Shown piece after piece: positions 1 through 19,495 of a DNA stretch of 64,000 nucleotides; the stretch's first letter is position 1, and each line of letters opens with the position of its first letter. Source of the DNA: Escarpia spicata (lineage: Eukaryota > Annelida > Polychaeta > Sabellida > Siboglinidae); the NCBI GenBank assembly GCA_963995525.1, contig OZ023206.1:20711999-20775998 (forward strand), given 5' to 3'. The translations under genes and the position numbers were made by a program. Under the pieces are notes generated by a model that saw only the letters and a list, made by a program, of their open reading frames with translations, did no database searches and was not told the DNA's origin.

Positions 1-218
1 TAGCCATGCAAGCCATCCGCGTGCTAAAAGGCATACTTTTGATTAGTTCAAAACTGGCAAAAAATTATTTCTGGCCTGGTCCCAAAATGACCCAATAGGC
101 AGTAAGGTGGCTGGATAATGGTCCCAGAGAAAGACCCATGTTTTGACAAGTCAGTACACTGTGGCAGTCAGCAGCACCCCCTGGCTTGTGAGGATGGTAA
201 CAAATACAAATGCCTCAC

Positions 219-7339
<7,121 letters not shown>

Positions 7340-7768
7340 GATGGGTAGTTCTTATCTGAAATCAGCGAACAAAAAGACAGATTTATTGCCACGTATTGTT
7401 ATTGCAGTCAATTCAATAAAACACTGGGATGTGTATCCTACAAGCATATATTCATACCAATACACTCACAAGCAATAAACGATTACATTTAAAATATACT
7501 ACCCGGGTAGTAATAAAACCTACCTTATCACACACAATGATAACACATAAAAAGCGAAACTTTAAAACAGCGATAGTCTTAATTACCAATGCAATGTAAA
7601 GGCATAATCTACAATTAAAATAACTTAGGTACTCTCAGTGAAAGACTAGTCTGAAACTCATAAAAATATACACCTGGGAACAAAATATAACTTGTGTTTT
7701 GATAGGGCTTGGATCTATATAAAACATACTGATGACATAATCATGATAATGGAAAGTGAAAAGTACCC

Positions 7769-10717
7769 ACCAGGTGAACAACAGGCCTTATGATGTGCAT
7801 GTCCGCTAGGGGTAGTAATTGTTTTCACATTATTGTGAATCTCCTAGGCCAAAGACGTGCCTGTATGAAATTCATGAACATTTTGTTTCTTGCAAGCACA
7901 TGTACAGTGATAATTAAGTTATGAAACAGCCCCATCTGCACTTATATGATCGATTTAATTGAAGACAAAATATGTGCAGCTGGATCAGTGGTGTAGTGGG
8001 TTTTGTCAGTGCCTGGGTGCAAATTATAACTTGGCTCACTCCCTTGTGCCTATAACTGTGCAAACTGAAAATGACTTGCATGTGAAATCTATTTCCGTAC
8101 GTCAAACTTTGTTTTATTGCAAACAGACTAGGCCTACTTACGCCTACTTACGAACAACAAAAACAGTTTATTTTTATTAGATATGAACTGTGAATTGTTC
8201 ATGGTAAAACCAATAATGAATCACGAATAGTAGACAGTGTGCTCATTTACCCGGTAAACACTTGAACATGAGTATGCCCACCAAAAGCAAAGAGGCACTT
8301 CCCACCAAGACTGTTTTTCACACTTTGATCCTACTACACTTGTCATTCAGTTGCTCAACGTTTATTTTTAGCAAAAACTTGTATTTGTTCTAATATACAA
8401 TCACCCTCTTTATCGCAACCAAGACTGACCATGCCATAGCAGTATCCATTACGCAAGATTAATTCGATCGGGTCAATTCGGGGCATCAAGCGTTGGCACA
8501 GATAGAAAAGTTGCATGCTGATAAAACATTTGAGACAGGAAGTACTAGCGATGATATTAAAGAAAACGACAGAAGTGTAACAACAGTGATGATTAAGTTG
8601 CTTTGTTTTTATGGGACGGACGCTAGCCATCGGCACCGTTTCGATTTCACCGCTACCTGGTACGGAAAATTGCAGATGATTAATGATCTAGGACTGCCAA
8701 CCGATGGCCGGCCGACAAGAATCCAATTGAGCAATAAGCAAACTCTAAGTCATGGCTCTGGAAACGTTGCCAAATGTGCGCCAATGCTAATTTATATGGC
8801 AAGCACATACTTTCTTTCAAACAAATGGGTGTATATTTTGCCACTAGAGGGCAATATTTTGCCATAAATCATCCCGTATATGAGCAATTAGCGGGAGCGG
8901 TATGGAGCGAGAACTATCGTTTGCCCCAAAAATAATTTAAATGCACTGGATATGCTTATGTTAATGTGACGGGGCACACTTTGCTGTATTTGCCCATCAC
9001 AAGGTGGCAGCATCCATATACATATTATCATGTTTTTTTTATCATGTTATCTTTAAGACATAATTCCCTTCTCTTGGTGGATTATCTAAGTATATAACTA
9101 CGATTATACCATTCATTTCATACAGTTTAAATGCATTACTAGTTTGTTAAGCTGTTAAGTAGTAGTGGTCACGTGAGATGCTGTTAACTGTCTCTGCCCT
9201 TTTGATGTGACCCTACTTGTGAGTGTCACAGAATTTATTAACCAAAATTCTGTTCTTTACTTATATTATTACCATGATATGTATTATGAAGGAATTGGGT
9301 ATCATTTCATGTAGGTTTAATCAATAGTGTTCGTTTAAATTAATATTTAGAGTTATGACTAGTTTTACTGTCAGGGATACATATCACCTTATCTGCCTGT
9401 GTCCTTACTATGAAACATATGTTTGTCAGGCTCAGCCTCCAGTAATGGGACTAGAATGACTGGTGTTTAGGGAAAGAAAGATACTTGATCTAGGATTTAG
9501 ATATAACAGAGAAAACATTGTAATTACTATTTAATCATATTATAGGTATACATCATATACCATGTTAGCATAACATTACATTGTTGTGAGTAGTTAACTT
9601 AGCAAACGTTGACAAATGTATGAAACAGGTATATCCAGTGCTTCCCTGCAGAGGCCTGACAAATTATCTTCTTACAGGTTCAAGCCAGCAGGGTGATAGG
9701 GAAAAGCTTGCCCACTATAGGGTAGTAGAGATGTCCAGCAGTTATACAGTGCCTGCATGGCTACAACAACAAATGCAGTAGCTTGGGTTTAATAGATCAC
9801 AGACAAGTTGTTTCCTGTAACTATCTATTGGATATTATATATGCCTATTATATATTTAATCCTGGTAGACAGTCTTAAGAATTAAGTGAATGTACGTAAC
9901 ATTGTTATTCCAATATGTTCTATTGTAAACGCAATGCTTCTTACAGGGTTAGTTCTAGGAGAACATCAATAGAATGTGTGTATATTGTTATTCAGGTACT
10001 GGCTTATAGGATGATGTGCGTTCATTGACCTACTACTACACACACCGACGTAGCTGTGGTGCGGTAAGCGTCAGGGTTTATAGAGTATTATTTGAGTCTC
10101 CCCTGGATCATCCTTGTACCTTCTCTGTATTAATGTTAGTATATAAAACTCTCATAGTATCCTGTATATTGTTAGTAAACAATCAGGTGTTACGTACATA
10201 TAGTTAGCAACATTGTTATAAAGAAATGTGAATGTGTTTCCCTTGTTAAGACAATGCTGCTTGTGTTATGTGTATTCGTAGATTTGCTACCAGATAACAG
10301 TGTTGGATACGTTGATTGTATTATGCATGTTATATCTGTAATATCAGTATGTACGCAAGAGCGAATCTATTTCACTTGCTAATGTATTTGTATTATGGAT
10401 GTTAGCGAATTTGTAATTGTTTTAGCTATTTTGTATTTTCTTTTATTTTGTTTTGTTGTAGGAAAAGTTTTTGAATTTTAGAAATATGACAATTTACAGG
10501 AGTTTACAAACTTGAGAAACATGCCAGTAAATAAAGCATTGGAAACAATTAATCGTTGTTGTCTTCCAATGCACTCACGCTACATTAACTCTGTATTCCC
10601 AGTCCATGCATCACACATTGCCTTCCTTGAGAATGCTGTTGTGTCACGACGCGCTGAAGCAACTGCCGCATCATTCCCAGGGTTCTGGTGAACCTGGGAC
10701 AGCCACTCAATAGCCAT
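7769..10717. other. Unassigned non-coding stretch
   Basis: No convincing gene or known element was recognised between the end of the left outer arm and the gypsy target site. An open frame at 8,493-8,867 shows no recognisable motifs. The sequence is AT-rich, with a CACGTG at about 9,170. Confidence 0.4.
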
Positions 10718-10722
10718 ACGAT

Positions 10723-10898
10723 TGTTGCATTATGACAGTGACTGTTCCCCGCTCATTGTACTAAAATGTATAACGGGATGATCCCTTCGCATCGTGGCCT
10801 GCGACTGCAATAAACATGTCAGTTCGGCAGTTCATAATGTCACTCAAAGGTTTGCTTGCGTTATGCTAACACTACACAGTATAGGCGAAAACGCAACA
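10723..10898 (+). repeat. 5' LTR of gypsy element
   Basis: This 176-bp repeat begins TGTTGCATTATGACAG and ends CGCAACA, with TG...CA termini. An AATAAA lies at about 10,810. Against the 3' LTR it shows five substitutions and about a 7-bp length difference, roughly 3 per cent divergence by hand count. Confidence 0.93.
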
Positions 10899-10912
10899 TG
10901 GTGGCAGCGGTG
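10899..10912 (+). promoter_or_regulatory. Probable primer binding site
   Basis: TGGTGGCAGCGGTG follows the 5' LTR directly. The leading TGG pairs with a tRNA 3' CCA end. The tRNA species was not identified. Confidence 0.6.
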
Positions 10913-11054
10913 TGTAAGTGTAACCACTCGCATAACAAACTGTGAGTACACACCTTTAGTGACTTAATTTAGAGCCCTAATCACGCTCGCTCGCTATTTA
11001 TCGCCCGTATTGCGTCAGTGTTTCGCAATCGCTCTGGCACAATAATTCGCGAAC

Positions 11055-11709
11055 ATGACTGACACGCAGCCTGCTACTGAACGGCCACCGGCTCCTGCGT
11101 TCAACTCGCACATTTCGCCACCCGAAAAACTCAAATTACACAATGATACTGCAAATCAGTGGAAACTCTGGAAGCAGATGTGGAAGAATTACAGTCTCAT
11201 ATCGCATCTTGACCTGCAGCCACGCGCTGTTCCTGCACTGTGTCGGCACCGAAGCGCCAAAAATATACAATGGATTCGTGTTCAGTGAGGAAGAAGACAA
11301 GACCGATCTACCAATAGTAATCAAAAAGTTCGACCAACACATCATTGGAGACACAAACGAAACTTTTGAGCGCTATATCTTCAACGAAAGAAACCAAGAC
11401 GCTACAGAGAGCATTGACTCGTACGTCACTGCACTGCGCACTCTGGCGAAATCTTACAACTTCTGCGATTGTCTCGGAGATTCTCTGTTACGAGACAGAA
11501 TTGTACGCGGCACGAAGGAGAGCCAGACTAGAAAAAGACTACTTCAGCAGTCCAACTTGACACTCAAAAAGTGCATTGATATATGCCGCAGCGCTGAAGC
11601 AGCCAGTAACCACTTCAAAGTGATGAGCGGTCCCGAAGATCATGTACACAGAGTACAAACAAGACCTACTCACAAGCAGCAGACGCCCAGGCCCAAAAGA
11701 GGTAATTAA
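11055..11709 (+). pseudogene. gag region of gypsy element (frameshifted)
   Basis: The first ATG after the leader is at 11,055. The frame opens with an N-terminus ending in KLWKQMWKNYSL, then shifts to the frame open to 11,709, with SEEEDKTDLPIVIKKFDQH and TALRTLAKSYNFCDC. The latter resembles gag/capsid polypeptides of invertebrate gypsy elements. At least one frameshift separates the two parts. Confidence 0.75.
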
Positions 11710-12235
11710 ACAGGAGGACACCTCTAAGGTCCCTCAAGATCTGATCGACTGCAGATTTTGTACAAGCCGACACATCAGAAAGAAAGAAGAATGTCCGGCA
11801 TGGGGTAAGAAGTGCACCAAATGCGGTGGCAGAATTCATTTCGCTGCAAAATGCGAGCAAAGGTCAAGGCCAAATGCAAGGCCCAGACAACACGGCAAGG
11901 TCTACTCCGTGCAACAGACAGCTGAATCAAGCGACAGTGAATGTGTACTTGGTGTAGAGGACACATCGGAGAAAATATTCTCAGCTTGCGTAGGCAAAGA
12001 AATTCTTGCCAAGATGCTGCTTGGAGAACAGGAAGTTCAATTTCAAATTGACAGCGGAGCAACAGTAAATGTACTGCCAGTGAAATTCGCAGCCGGCTTA
12101 GAACTTGAAGCCTCTAACAAGACTCTGAAAATGTGGAACAGTACGGTTTTAATCCCCCTAGGCAAACGACGTATGAGTATCCGCAATCCTACTAACGGGA
12201 AGAAGTACAGCATCGAGTTCGTAGTGGTGCAGTAA
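11710..12235 (+). pseudogene. Zinc knuckle and aspartic protease region of gypsy element
   Basis: The frame contains a nucleocapsid-type knuckle CTKCGGRIHFAAKC (CX2CX4HX4C), preceded by a second cysteine cluster. Downstream is the protease active-site motif QIDSGATVNVLP. A TAA at 12,233 ends the frame before RT, so protease and RT are no longer joined. Confidence 0.82.
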
Positions 12236-12274
12236 GACCTACTGCCCCTACTCGGAAAACGTGTAGCAGAATAA

Positions 12275-13180
12275 ATGGAGCTGATTACAGTGAACTATCG
12301 CAACTTCGCACAAGTCGCATCTATTTCATCAAAGGACACTGACTCTTGCGAGAAACTGCTCGCCGAGTATACAGATGTCTTTGATCGAGAAATCGGCAGA
12401 TTACCAGGGAAAGTACATCTACATATTGATGAGACAGTCATCCCTGTCACCTCTGCTACTGGGCGCATACCTGTGGCATCGCGTTCGCAGGTAAAAGCTG
12501 AACTGAATCGACTCCAAAAACTTGGAGTGATCGCGCCAATTGACGTTCCAACGGTGGTGGTCGCGACAAAGAAGTCAGGCGACCTGAGGATCTGCATCGA
12601 TCCAAAACCTCTGAACTGTGCGCTGAAACGAGAGCGGTACCAAATGCCAATCATGGATGAAGTGCTACCGGAACTGGCAAAGGCAAAATACTTCACCAAA
12701 CTTGACCTATCCTCGGGATTCTGGCGCGTAGTCCTCGACTATGACTCGAGCATCCTAACGACATTCCAAACTGGTGTTGGGCGTTTCAGATGGCTTCGAC
12801 TCCCATTCGGTCTAAACGTGAGCTCTGAGATCTTCCAGAAGCGTCTTCTACAAGCTCTGGAAGGACTAGAAGGCGTGATATGCATCACCGGCGACATCAT
12901 CGTGTACGGTGCAGGTGACAATTCGAGGACGCGTCGAGAAATCACGACTGCAATCTGGAAAAAGTGCTGAGGAGATGCAGAGAGAGGGGAATAACGCTCA
13001 ACAGATAGAAGCAGAGGTCAAGAAAACCGAAATCTCGTTCCTCGGACATCTGACGTCAGACGTTGGTCTCCGACCTGACCCCAAGAAGGTGGAAGCGATC
13101 ACAAAACTCCAGACTCCGTCCTCAGTGGAAGAAGTTCATCGTCTGAATGGCACAGTGAACTACTTAGCCAAGTTCCTGCC
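12275..13180 (+). pseudogene. Reverse transcriptase of gypsy element
   Basis: Conserved RT blocks are visible: ATKKSGDLRICIDPKPLN, FTKLDLSSGFWRVVLD and FRWLRLPFGLNVSSEIFQKR. The catalytic block reads CITGDIIVYG where a Y/F-x-D-D is expected, so the first catalytic aspartate is replaced. A frameshift near 12,950 moves the thumb region (KKTEISFLGHLTSDVGLRPD) to another frame. Confidence 0.88.
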
Positions 13181-13185
13181 ACGGC

Positions 13186-13599
13186 GTGCACTGGAATTGG
13201 TCTCACACTCAAGACCAGGCGTTCGCAGAAGACAAGAGGCTGGTAACAGAAGCGCCACTACTCAGCTTCTACGATCCTGAGTCAGAACTGGTGATACAGT
13301 GCGACGCCAGTGAAAAAGGACTTGACGCAGCTCTCCTACAGCATGGGAAACCTGTCGCGTTCGCAAGTCGTGCGCTTACGGACGTCGAGACTCGCTACGC
13401 TCAAATTGAGAAGGAGATGCTGGCAATCGTCTTTTCACTGCAGAAGTTCCACCAATACACCTTTGGCAGACACACAACTGTCCACAGCGATCACAAGCCT
13501 CTGGAGGCCATTATGAAGAAACCTCTTGCCAAGGCACCCAGACGTCTGCGGGGAATGCTACTGAGAGTTCAACAATATGACATCGAGGTCATCTACTGA
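13186..13599 (+). pseudogene. RNase H domain of gypsy element
   Basis: The frame shows QCDASEKGLDAALLQHGKPV, then ASRALTDVETRYAQIEKEML and the HSDHKPL motif. These are the standard Ty3/gypsy RNase H signatures. TGA at 13,597 stops the frame before the integrase. Confidence 0.88.
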
Positions 13600-13611
13600 A
13601 AAGGAAAAGAA

Positions 13612-14904
13612 ATGCACATTGCTGACATGCTCTCCCGTGCGTATCTGCCAAACGACGGCTGTAGCCAAGCAGAATTGGAACAAGTGAACATGGTGTCCTT
13701 CCTTCCAATCCGCCCCGAACGACTACAGCAGATACGGAACGCCACAGAACAAGATGAAGTATCGCAGCAACTCTCCAAGGTCATACTCCAAGGATGGCCT
13801 GATGACAGAAGTCAGCTGCATACAGTTCTGCATCAGTACTTCCACGTGAGAGATGAAATGTCCATGCAAGATGGCATCATCTTCAAAGGAGAACGTACTC
13901 TGATACCACGTAGCCTGAGATCTGAAATCAAAAAGGCGATCCACTCCTCACACGTCGGAATAGATGGCTGTTTGCGAAGGGCAAGAGAATGCGTGTTCTG
14001 GCCGGGCATGTCAGCCGACATCAGAGAGTACATCTCCACATGTGAGACTTGTCGCAAATACGAAGTCGACCAGCCAAGAGAATCACTCATGCAGCACGAC
14101 GTCCCTGACCGACCATGGCAAAAAGTCGGGACAGATATCTTCTCGTTCGAATGCAAGTCTTGCCTAGTCACAGTCGACTACTTCTCAAATTTTTGGGAAA
14201 TTGATCGTCTTGAGGACACGACTAAGACAACGGTCATTCGCAAGCTGAAGGGTCACTTCGCCAGATACGGCATACCTTGTCATGTTGTCTCAGATCCAGG
14301 TCCTCAGTTCACAGCATCGACGTTTCACGACTTCTCGGTTGAGTGGAATTTCGAGCACTTGCTGGTCAGTCCAGCGAACCAGAAGGCTAACCAGAAGGCA
14401 AGGCAGAGTCCGCTGTGAAATCTGCCAAGCGACTGATGAGAACAAAACAAAGACACGAACACTGATCAATTTCTGGCACTGTTAGACGTTCCCAACACGC
14501 CCACACAAGGTGTTGGAAGCAGCCCGGTCCAGCGGCTCATGAACCGACGAACGAGGACGTTGCTTCCGATGACGAGCGAACTGCTTAAACCGCGCTCCGC
14601 GACAGCCACTGAAGTCGATAAGAGACGTATGCAGCTTAACCAAGCCAAACAGAAGACACACTATGACAGATCTGCCCATGATCTTCCCGTTCTGGAGGGA
14701 GATACTGTGCGGATGAGACCATTCGTTCAGGGTAGTCGTGTCTGGAGGAAAGCTGTCGTCAACAGACGTCTAGGCGAAAGGTCGTGCGAGGTCGAGACAG
14801 GCGACGGGGTATACAGGCGCAATCGCGTGCAACTGAGGAAGTCGGCTGAACCTCCGCTGCAAGTCCGCGCACCGCTCGTCGACGACATCATCAACCCTCA
14901 ATGA
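13612..14904 (+). pseudogene. Integrase region of gypsy element
   Basis: The H2C2 zinc finger is visible (HSSHVG, then CETCRKYE near 14,055), followed by core motifs with the first Asp in KVGTDIFSF and the second in VSDPGPQFTAS. The stretch expected to hold the catalytic Glu is frameshifted and stopped at about 14,416. A C-terminal part continues in another frame (14,539-14,904). Confidence 0.85.
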
Positions 14905-15370
14905 GATGTGGATGCGGAAGACGTTACGCCAATCGAGATGCCGACAACAGTCGCCGAAGCCGCATCTACGCCGATCCGTCGAGACGTCCGTCCGCAGATC
15001 GTAACATCGAGATCGGGTCGTCAGGTGAAATCGCCGGACTACCGCAAAGATTACGACTGCAAGTGAAGACTACAGACTGTATATATTCCGCTTATTTCAA
15101 AAAAAAATTGACTCCCCATGAGCTGACGTTTAAATTAGTAACAGCTTACTGTTAGTGATAGTATGGTTCATTCGTCCAGTGACTCACTATTATGAACATT
15201 AATATGTTAGTAAGATTAGACTACTCGCGTAATTTTATTTTATGTGAATACTTCCGAACAAGGACAGTTCACTCGTTTACACTATTAGTTGCTATTTTTG
15301 AGTAATTGCTACTGTTGCAAGGATTTTTATTGACACTAATGCGTATGCAATGTTAATCTAGCTTTTCTCT

Positions 15371-15383
15371 AAAAATGGAAGGA
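15371..15383 (+). promoter_or_regulatory. Polypurine tract
   Basis: AAAAATGGAAGGA ends exactly at the 3' LTR start, as expected for the plus-strand primer of LTR elements. One T interrupts the purine run. Confidence 0.65.
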
Positions 15384-15552
15384 TGTTGCATTATGACAAT
15401 GACTGTTCCCCGCTCATTGTACTAAAATGTATTACGGGATGATCCCTTCGCATCGTGGCCTGCGACTGCAATAAACATGTCAGTTCGACAGTTCATAATG
15501 TCACTCAAATGTTTGCTTGCGTTATGCTAACAGTATAGGCGAAAACACAACA
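15384..15552 (+). repeat. 3' LTR of gypsy element
   Basis: This 169-bp copy of the 5' LTR has TG...CA ends. It lacks a few bases near 15,530 that are present in the 5' LTR (ACTACAC). Confidence 0.93.
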
Positions 15553-16224
15553 ACGATGTCACAGAAACAGTCGTTAAAAGCAACGACAGCCTCCACTCTG
15601 GCATTTCAGCACCTACACCATGTTTCTAACTCCAGTTTAACTATGCCAGGCGCAGTCTGCCTTATTAATTTTCTGCAATCGTATAGTTGAACTTACAAAA
15701 GAGTGGGGGCCTACAATTTCAATTGTACCAGAGAATGTCAGAGATGGTTCCTGACTGGCAGACTGAACACCAGCCAAGTTTAAACTGTGACTGTCACAAC
15801 TGGAGAGGAGAATCGAAATATCATTTTTATTTTATGTGATACAGTGTTATCTACCTGGTGGGCAAGTTGACCGTCAATTCGGCACCACCCTGACCCAGTG
15901 CCAGTTCATCTATCTTCGGGACAAATGCTGAGCTGGATTAATGTTAAACACTATTTGCAAAGCCTAAGGTGTCCGTTCAATGGTTGCATCCCCTTCTAAC
16001 AGGTTGTATACGGTAGTCAATAGTTGTATAATTCGTCTCAAAGTCTGCGCAACTAATATAATACAGTAGTACCAGACCAGGGGATGGCGCTGAAGACTGT
16101 ACTAAAAACTACAATTATAATACGCCTATACGCTAATATGGTGGCAGTAATCTACCGCAGTCCGAGCTGACAGATGTCGCACATTACGACAATTGCCGTT
16201 CCGCCCTGTCGACTAACTACGGTA

Positions 16225-16776
16225 TGACTAAAAGGCGAACGACCACGCACGACCAAAATGCATGTAGTGTATTCAATTGTATCGTATCTAAACATTGATT
16301 AATAGAGAGACACACAAACAAGCGCTTTCCAATGTTAACTCTGTATTTCTTACTCCTCCCTTCCGCCCAGGGATTAGGCCTTAATTACACGAGGAGGGGA
16401 GCGGTCTTTAACAGTAGACACCACAGTGTTGGTAACCAGGCGGGCTGTTGGTGGCACGTAGGAGGTATGTGTGTGCAGCTCGCCAAATTTCATATATGTT
16501 CTTCACATTGGAGTAACGAAATTCGCAACTCTTATCATCGCTTCTGGAAACTCGTCGGTTCCATTCGCCAGGTGGCACTACTGTGCCAAGACTAAATACT
16601 CGTCTGGAAGATCGGATAAAATGCCTAAACTGTTTAACTCCTGGGTGAAATAGAGACTCAAAATTTTTAATAATGCACACACAAACCATATATATACCAT
16701 CAACGGCCAAACTATCTACCAACATATTATATTACATGGTCGTTCGCTAACTTCGTGGTCGTGCGCCTTTTAGTCA
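16225..16776. mobile_element. TIR DNA element, about 550 bp
   Basis: The ends TGACTAAAAGGCGAACGACC and its inverted partner (read inward TGACTAAAAGGCGCACGACC) frame the block. The right inner arm lacks the whole stretch from about 16,168 to 16,782, showing that it is an insertion. No transposase was recognised and no clear target duplication was found. Confidence 0.65.
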
Positions 16777-17167
16777 AACCCCTATTGACAATGAGTTCTG
16801 CTGATGCAGCGGGTGAGCACTGTCACTGCAGAGACCCAGAGTGCAGCCAGTGTCAGTTACCGAGTTCAGACTTTGAGACTGAGATTGTGTGTCAACTACC
16901 AGCCCAACCCTCGCATCCAATCAAAGTTTACACAAACAGAACTACGACTGCAGTTGTTTCTGAAAGAAAGACAATTATGCTGGTATCATACGCAGTTGCT
17001 ATGCCATCGAATCCCTCAAAACTTACCTGCCCCTATCAACTTCTCAACCCACGGCAGCCGGGGGTCCGTCGTCGCAATTTCGCAAATCGCAACGAAATAA
17101 TACTCACTAGGTGGTAAACTGTTGCGCTACCTAGTGGCCATAGGGTATACAAACTGTTTGGTTTTAC

Positions 17168-17541
17168 CATCCTCGCAAGCCAGGGCTGTTTGTCATGCAA
17201 AACTAGCCATGGCTGATCCCGTACGCGAAGTGCGGAAATTAACCGAGTCAAACTAGTAATTGACTTAATCCGTTCGCCCATTAGCACGAGCAGCTGGGCG
17301 TTATTGTGTATTCGAATAATAGCTTAATTCTACTTCCTAAACATTGCATGTAACACGAGCCACGGTTGGTTAAAACTAGCTTTATTATGACCACCTGACC
17401 TGCCGAGATCCACTGATCTAGTGAGCGAGTTCATAGGCTGAGCTTAAATTCAGAGTTTCGCAAAGCGATCAGCCAGGGGATACTGCTGGCTGGCATTGAC
17501 GTAATCAGCAGCAGCGACCCCTGGCGCGCGAGGGTGGGTTT
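17168..17541. mobile_element. MITE-like element with CATCCTCGC...CCAGGG ends
   Basis: The left end reads CCATCCTCGCAAGCCAGGG and the right end, inverted, reads CCACCCTCGCGCGCCAGGGG. The other palindrome arm is uninterrupted here. Related ends occur at 18,656-18,735, 23,854-23,936 and near 41,625. Confidence 0.6.
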
Positions 17542-17711
17542 AAAGTACCGGTAACATCCTTGGCCTGGCTGTACAATGACAACTGGTTAAACTAAGTTTT
17601 CTGGTCTAAAAAGTAAAATACGTGAACAAATTTAGCCTGTATGCCAATTGTATAAAGTCCAGTACCCGACTTTGACTACTCCATGCATGAAATACTCTAA
17701 TTATTATATAA

Positions 17712-17850
17712 GTATACCGGCCAACTCTCCCGTGAAATCCGGGAGTTTACTGATTTTTGGTGTATGTATATCTTCCGGTCTCCAGGAATACAGGCAAATC
17801 TCCCGGATTTTCTCTGAAAATCTCCAACAGCACTCGAGGTATAAAACTGC
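17712..17850. repeat. Dispersed repeat rich in CTCCCGGAWTT
   Basis: It carries CTCCCGTGAAATCCGGGAG, then AATACAGGCAAATCTCCCGG. A second copy lies inverted at 19,335-19,495. It is probably part of a SINE or MITE family and is not further assigned. Confidence 0.5.
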
Positions 17851-19334
17851 ACCCCCTCGAAACCTCCAACTGCACTGCTTGAACTGCACTCCACCCCAAA
17901 GCTCGCAATAAACTTAATTCCAACTACACCCCTCACACCTCCAATTGCCCACCCTTCGATCACACTTATATAAAAACGTCAATCCGTCTATTCATTCAAG
18001 CGAAACTCTTCCTTCAACCAGAACTCTTTCTTATATTCTTTCTTATGCGGAGGGGCCGGGAGGGGGGCGTTCTCATACACCACACCCCAACGTGTGGGCA
18101 TGTACGTGCGTGCGTGTGTGTGGGGATGGATCGATTCCTCCGCTTATTTGTGTCAGACTGATTACGTCAGATGATTGTGACGTGATATTACTTATTTGTA
18201 ACCATGAATCTTATGCGTGCTGTATATGCACGATCTAAGCTAAACAATGAATGCTACAACGTATTTTATTTTGTCATTATTATTGTTTTGAAAGTGTGTG
18301 GGCAGGGGCGGATTAAGGGGTACGGGGGCAGGTTTGGATTGTGAGGCCCAACTGAAAGCCAAATTTGAATTGTACATTTCAATGCATTTAACACTCTTTT
18401 AAAAATCTAACATATTTTGGATTACACTTTGCGAGATCTAGTTACGCCTAGACTAGATGCTTCCCAGCATACACAATATTTGCGTAATGTTGCCGATATG
18501 ACAACGTTACAACAAATGCGTAGCTGTGTCACAGGCCAGATGTGGCCCGACGCTAGATGAATAACCTATGGGGAACCTGGGGTAATACTTGGGAGATTGG
18601 GGTACTATGTACGTATGCTAGCTGTTTTAGTATAAACGGTGCTGCAATCAGGCAGATCATCCGCGCAAGCCAGGGGTTGTAACTACTACTCAGACTGATG
18701 TAATCAGCTGCGCCCCCTGGCGCGCGAGGATGTAACATATTGCAGAGAAACCAATCTCTAGACGCAGCACCATCTACATCGAATGCAGGAACGATCGTCT
18801 GCTGCAAGCAAATAATTACAAACTCGTAAGCAGACTTTAGCTTTCTGCTTTACTTATTTACTTCACCGTATGTTTTGAAGCGATCTGGCATAGCCCTCGT
18901 CTCTGTCTCAATGGTGACAAAAAGCTGTCGACTTGGGAAATGTTACGAACATTAAAGTCATTGTCGTTTCTGCCACCGTCATCATGGTGTGTTGTTGCTC
19001 TTCTCTTTCTCCGGAAATCGTCAACGCCAGTTAGCTATTGGCCACGGCGTTATAAGGCGCCAAACAGCGGTCGCATGCAGTGTTGAAATGAAGTCTTATA
19101 TAATATAGTGACGACAGCAGATTTACAACATTAATTATTGGTGTCCAACTTTGGATTCTGAAGCTGAACAGATGTTTTAGCATTACATTTATTACCTTAA
19201 ATCACGCACACATTACTCATAAGATTCATGATGATTACAAATAAATAAGATCACATACGACAAGAACTTGCGTTCTAGGATCATCTGAACAAATCTTTAC
19301 GTTCACTAAATCTTATCCCTGCCAACTATTTGTT

Positions 19335-19495
19335 GAAATCCGGGAGATTCATTAGCGCTGTCTCGTCGGGCTGACATCGGAAAACCCGAGGGGCGTGCTG
19401 TTGAAGATTTTCAGCGAAAATCCGGGAGATTTGCCTGTATTCCGGGAGACCGGGGGGTCCACCCAAATTCCGCGAGTTAGCAAGTATAAAATAAC
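19335..19495. repeat. Inverted second copy of the CTCCCGG-rich dispersed repeat
   Basis: In reverse complement it shares AATACAGGCAAATCTCCCGG and neighbouring sequence with 17,712-17,850. Confidence 0.5.

Larger units (their letters stand above)
10718..15557 (+). mobile_element. Ty3/gypsy LTR retrotransposon with both LTRs, coding region decayed
   Basis: The element is bounded by a 5-bp target duplication ACGAT at 10,718-10,722 and 15,553-15,557. LTRs lie at 10,723-10,898 and 15,384-15,552. Domain order on the plus strand is gag, CCHC zinc knuckle, aspartic protease, reverse transcriptase, RNase H, integrase zinc finger, then integrase core. This gag-PR-RT-RH-IN order marks Ty3/gypsy rather than Ty1/copia. 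Several frameshifts and stops break the coding region, so it is not autonomous now. It lies between the left outer and inner arms of the palindrome, with no counterpart on the right. Confidence 0.93.
15570..18735. repeat. Left inner arm of the inverted repeat
   Basis: In reverse complement it matches 23,838-28,570 in the same mirrored order: 15,590-16,160 with 28,000-28,560; 16,785-17,160 with 27,600-27,965; 17,545-17,620 with 27,510-27,580; 18,300-18,360 with 27,250-27,310; 18,470-18,540 with 27,061-27,150; 18,541-18,735 with 23,845-24,280. Insertions private to this side include a TIR element at 16,225-16,776 and one at 17,168-17,541. By eye, divergence is higher than in the FAXC arms. Confidence 0.8.

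Noticed and set aside
8493..8867. 124-codon open frame
   Set aside because: No recognisable motif or splice context; an antisense frame of similar length overlaps it.
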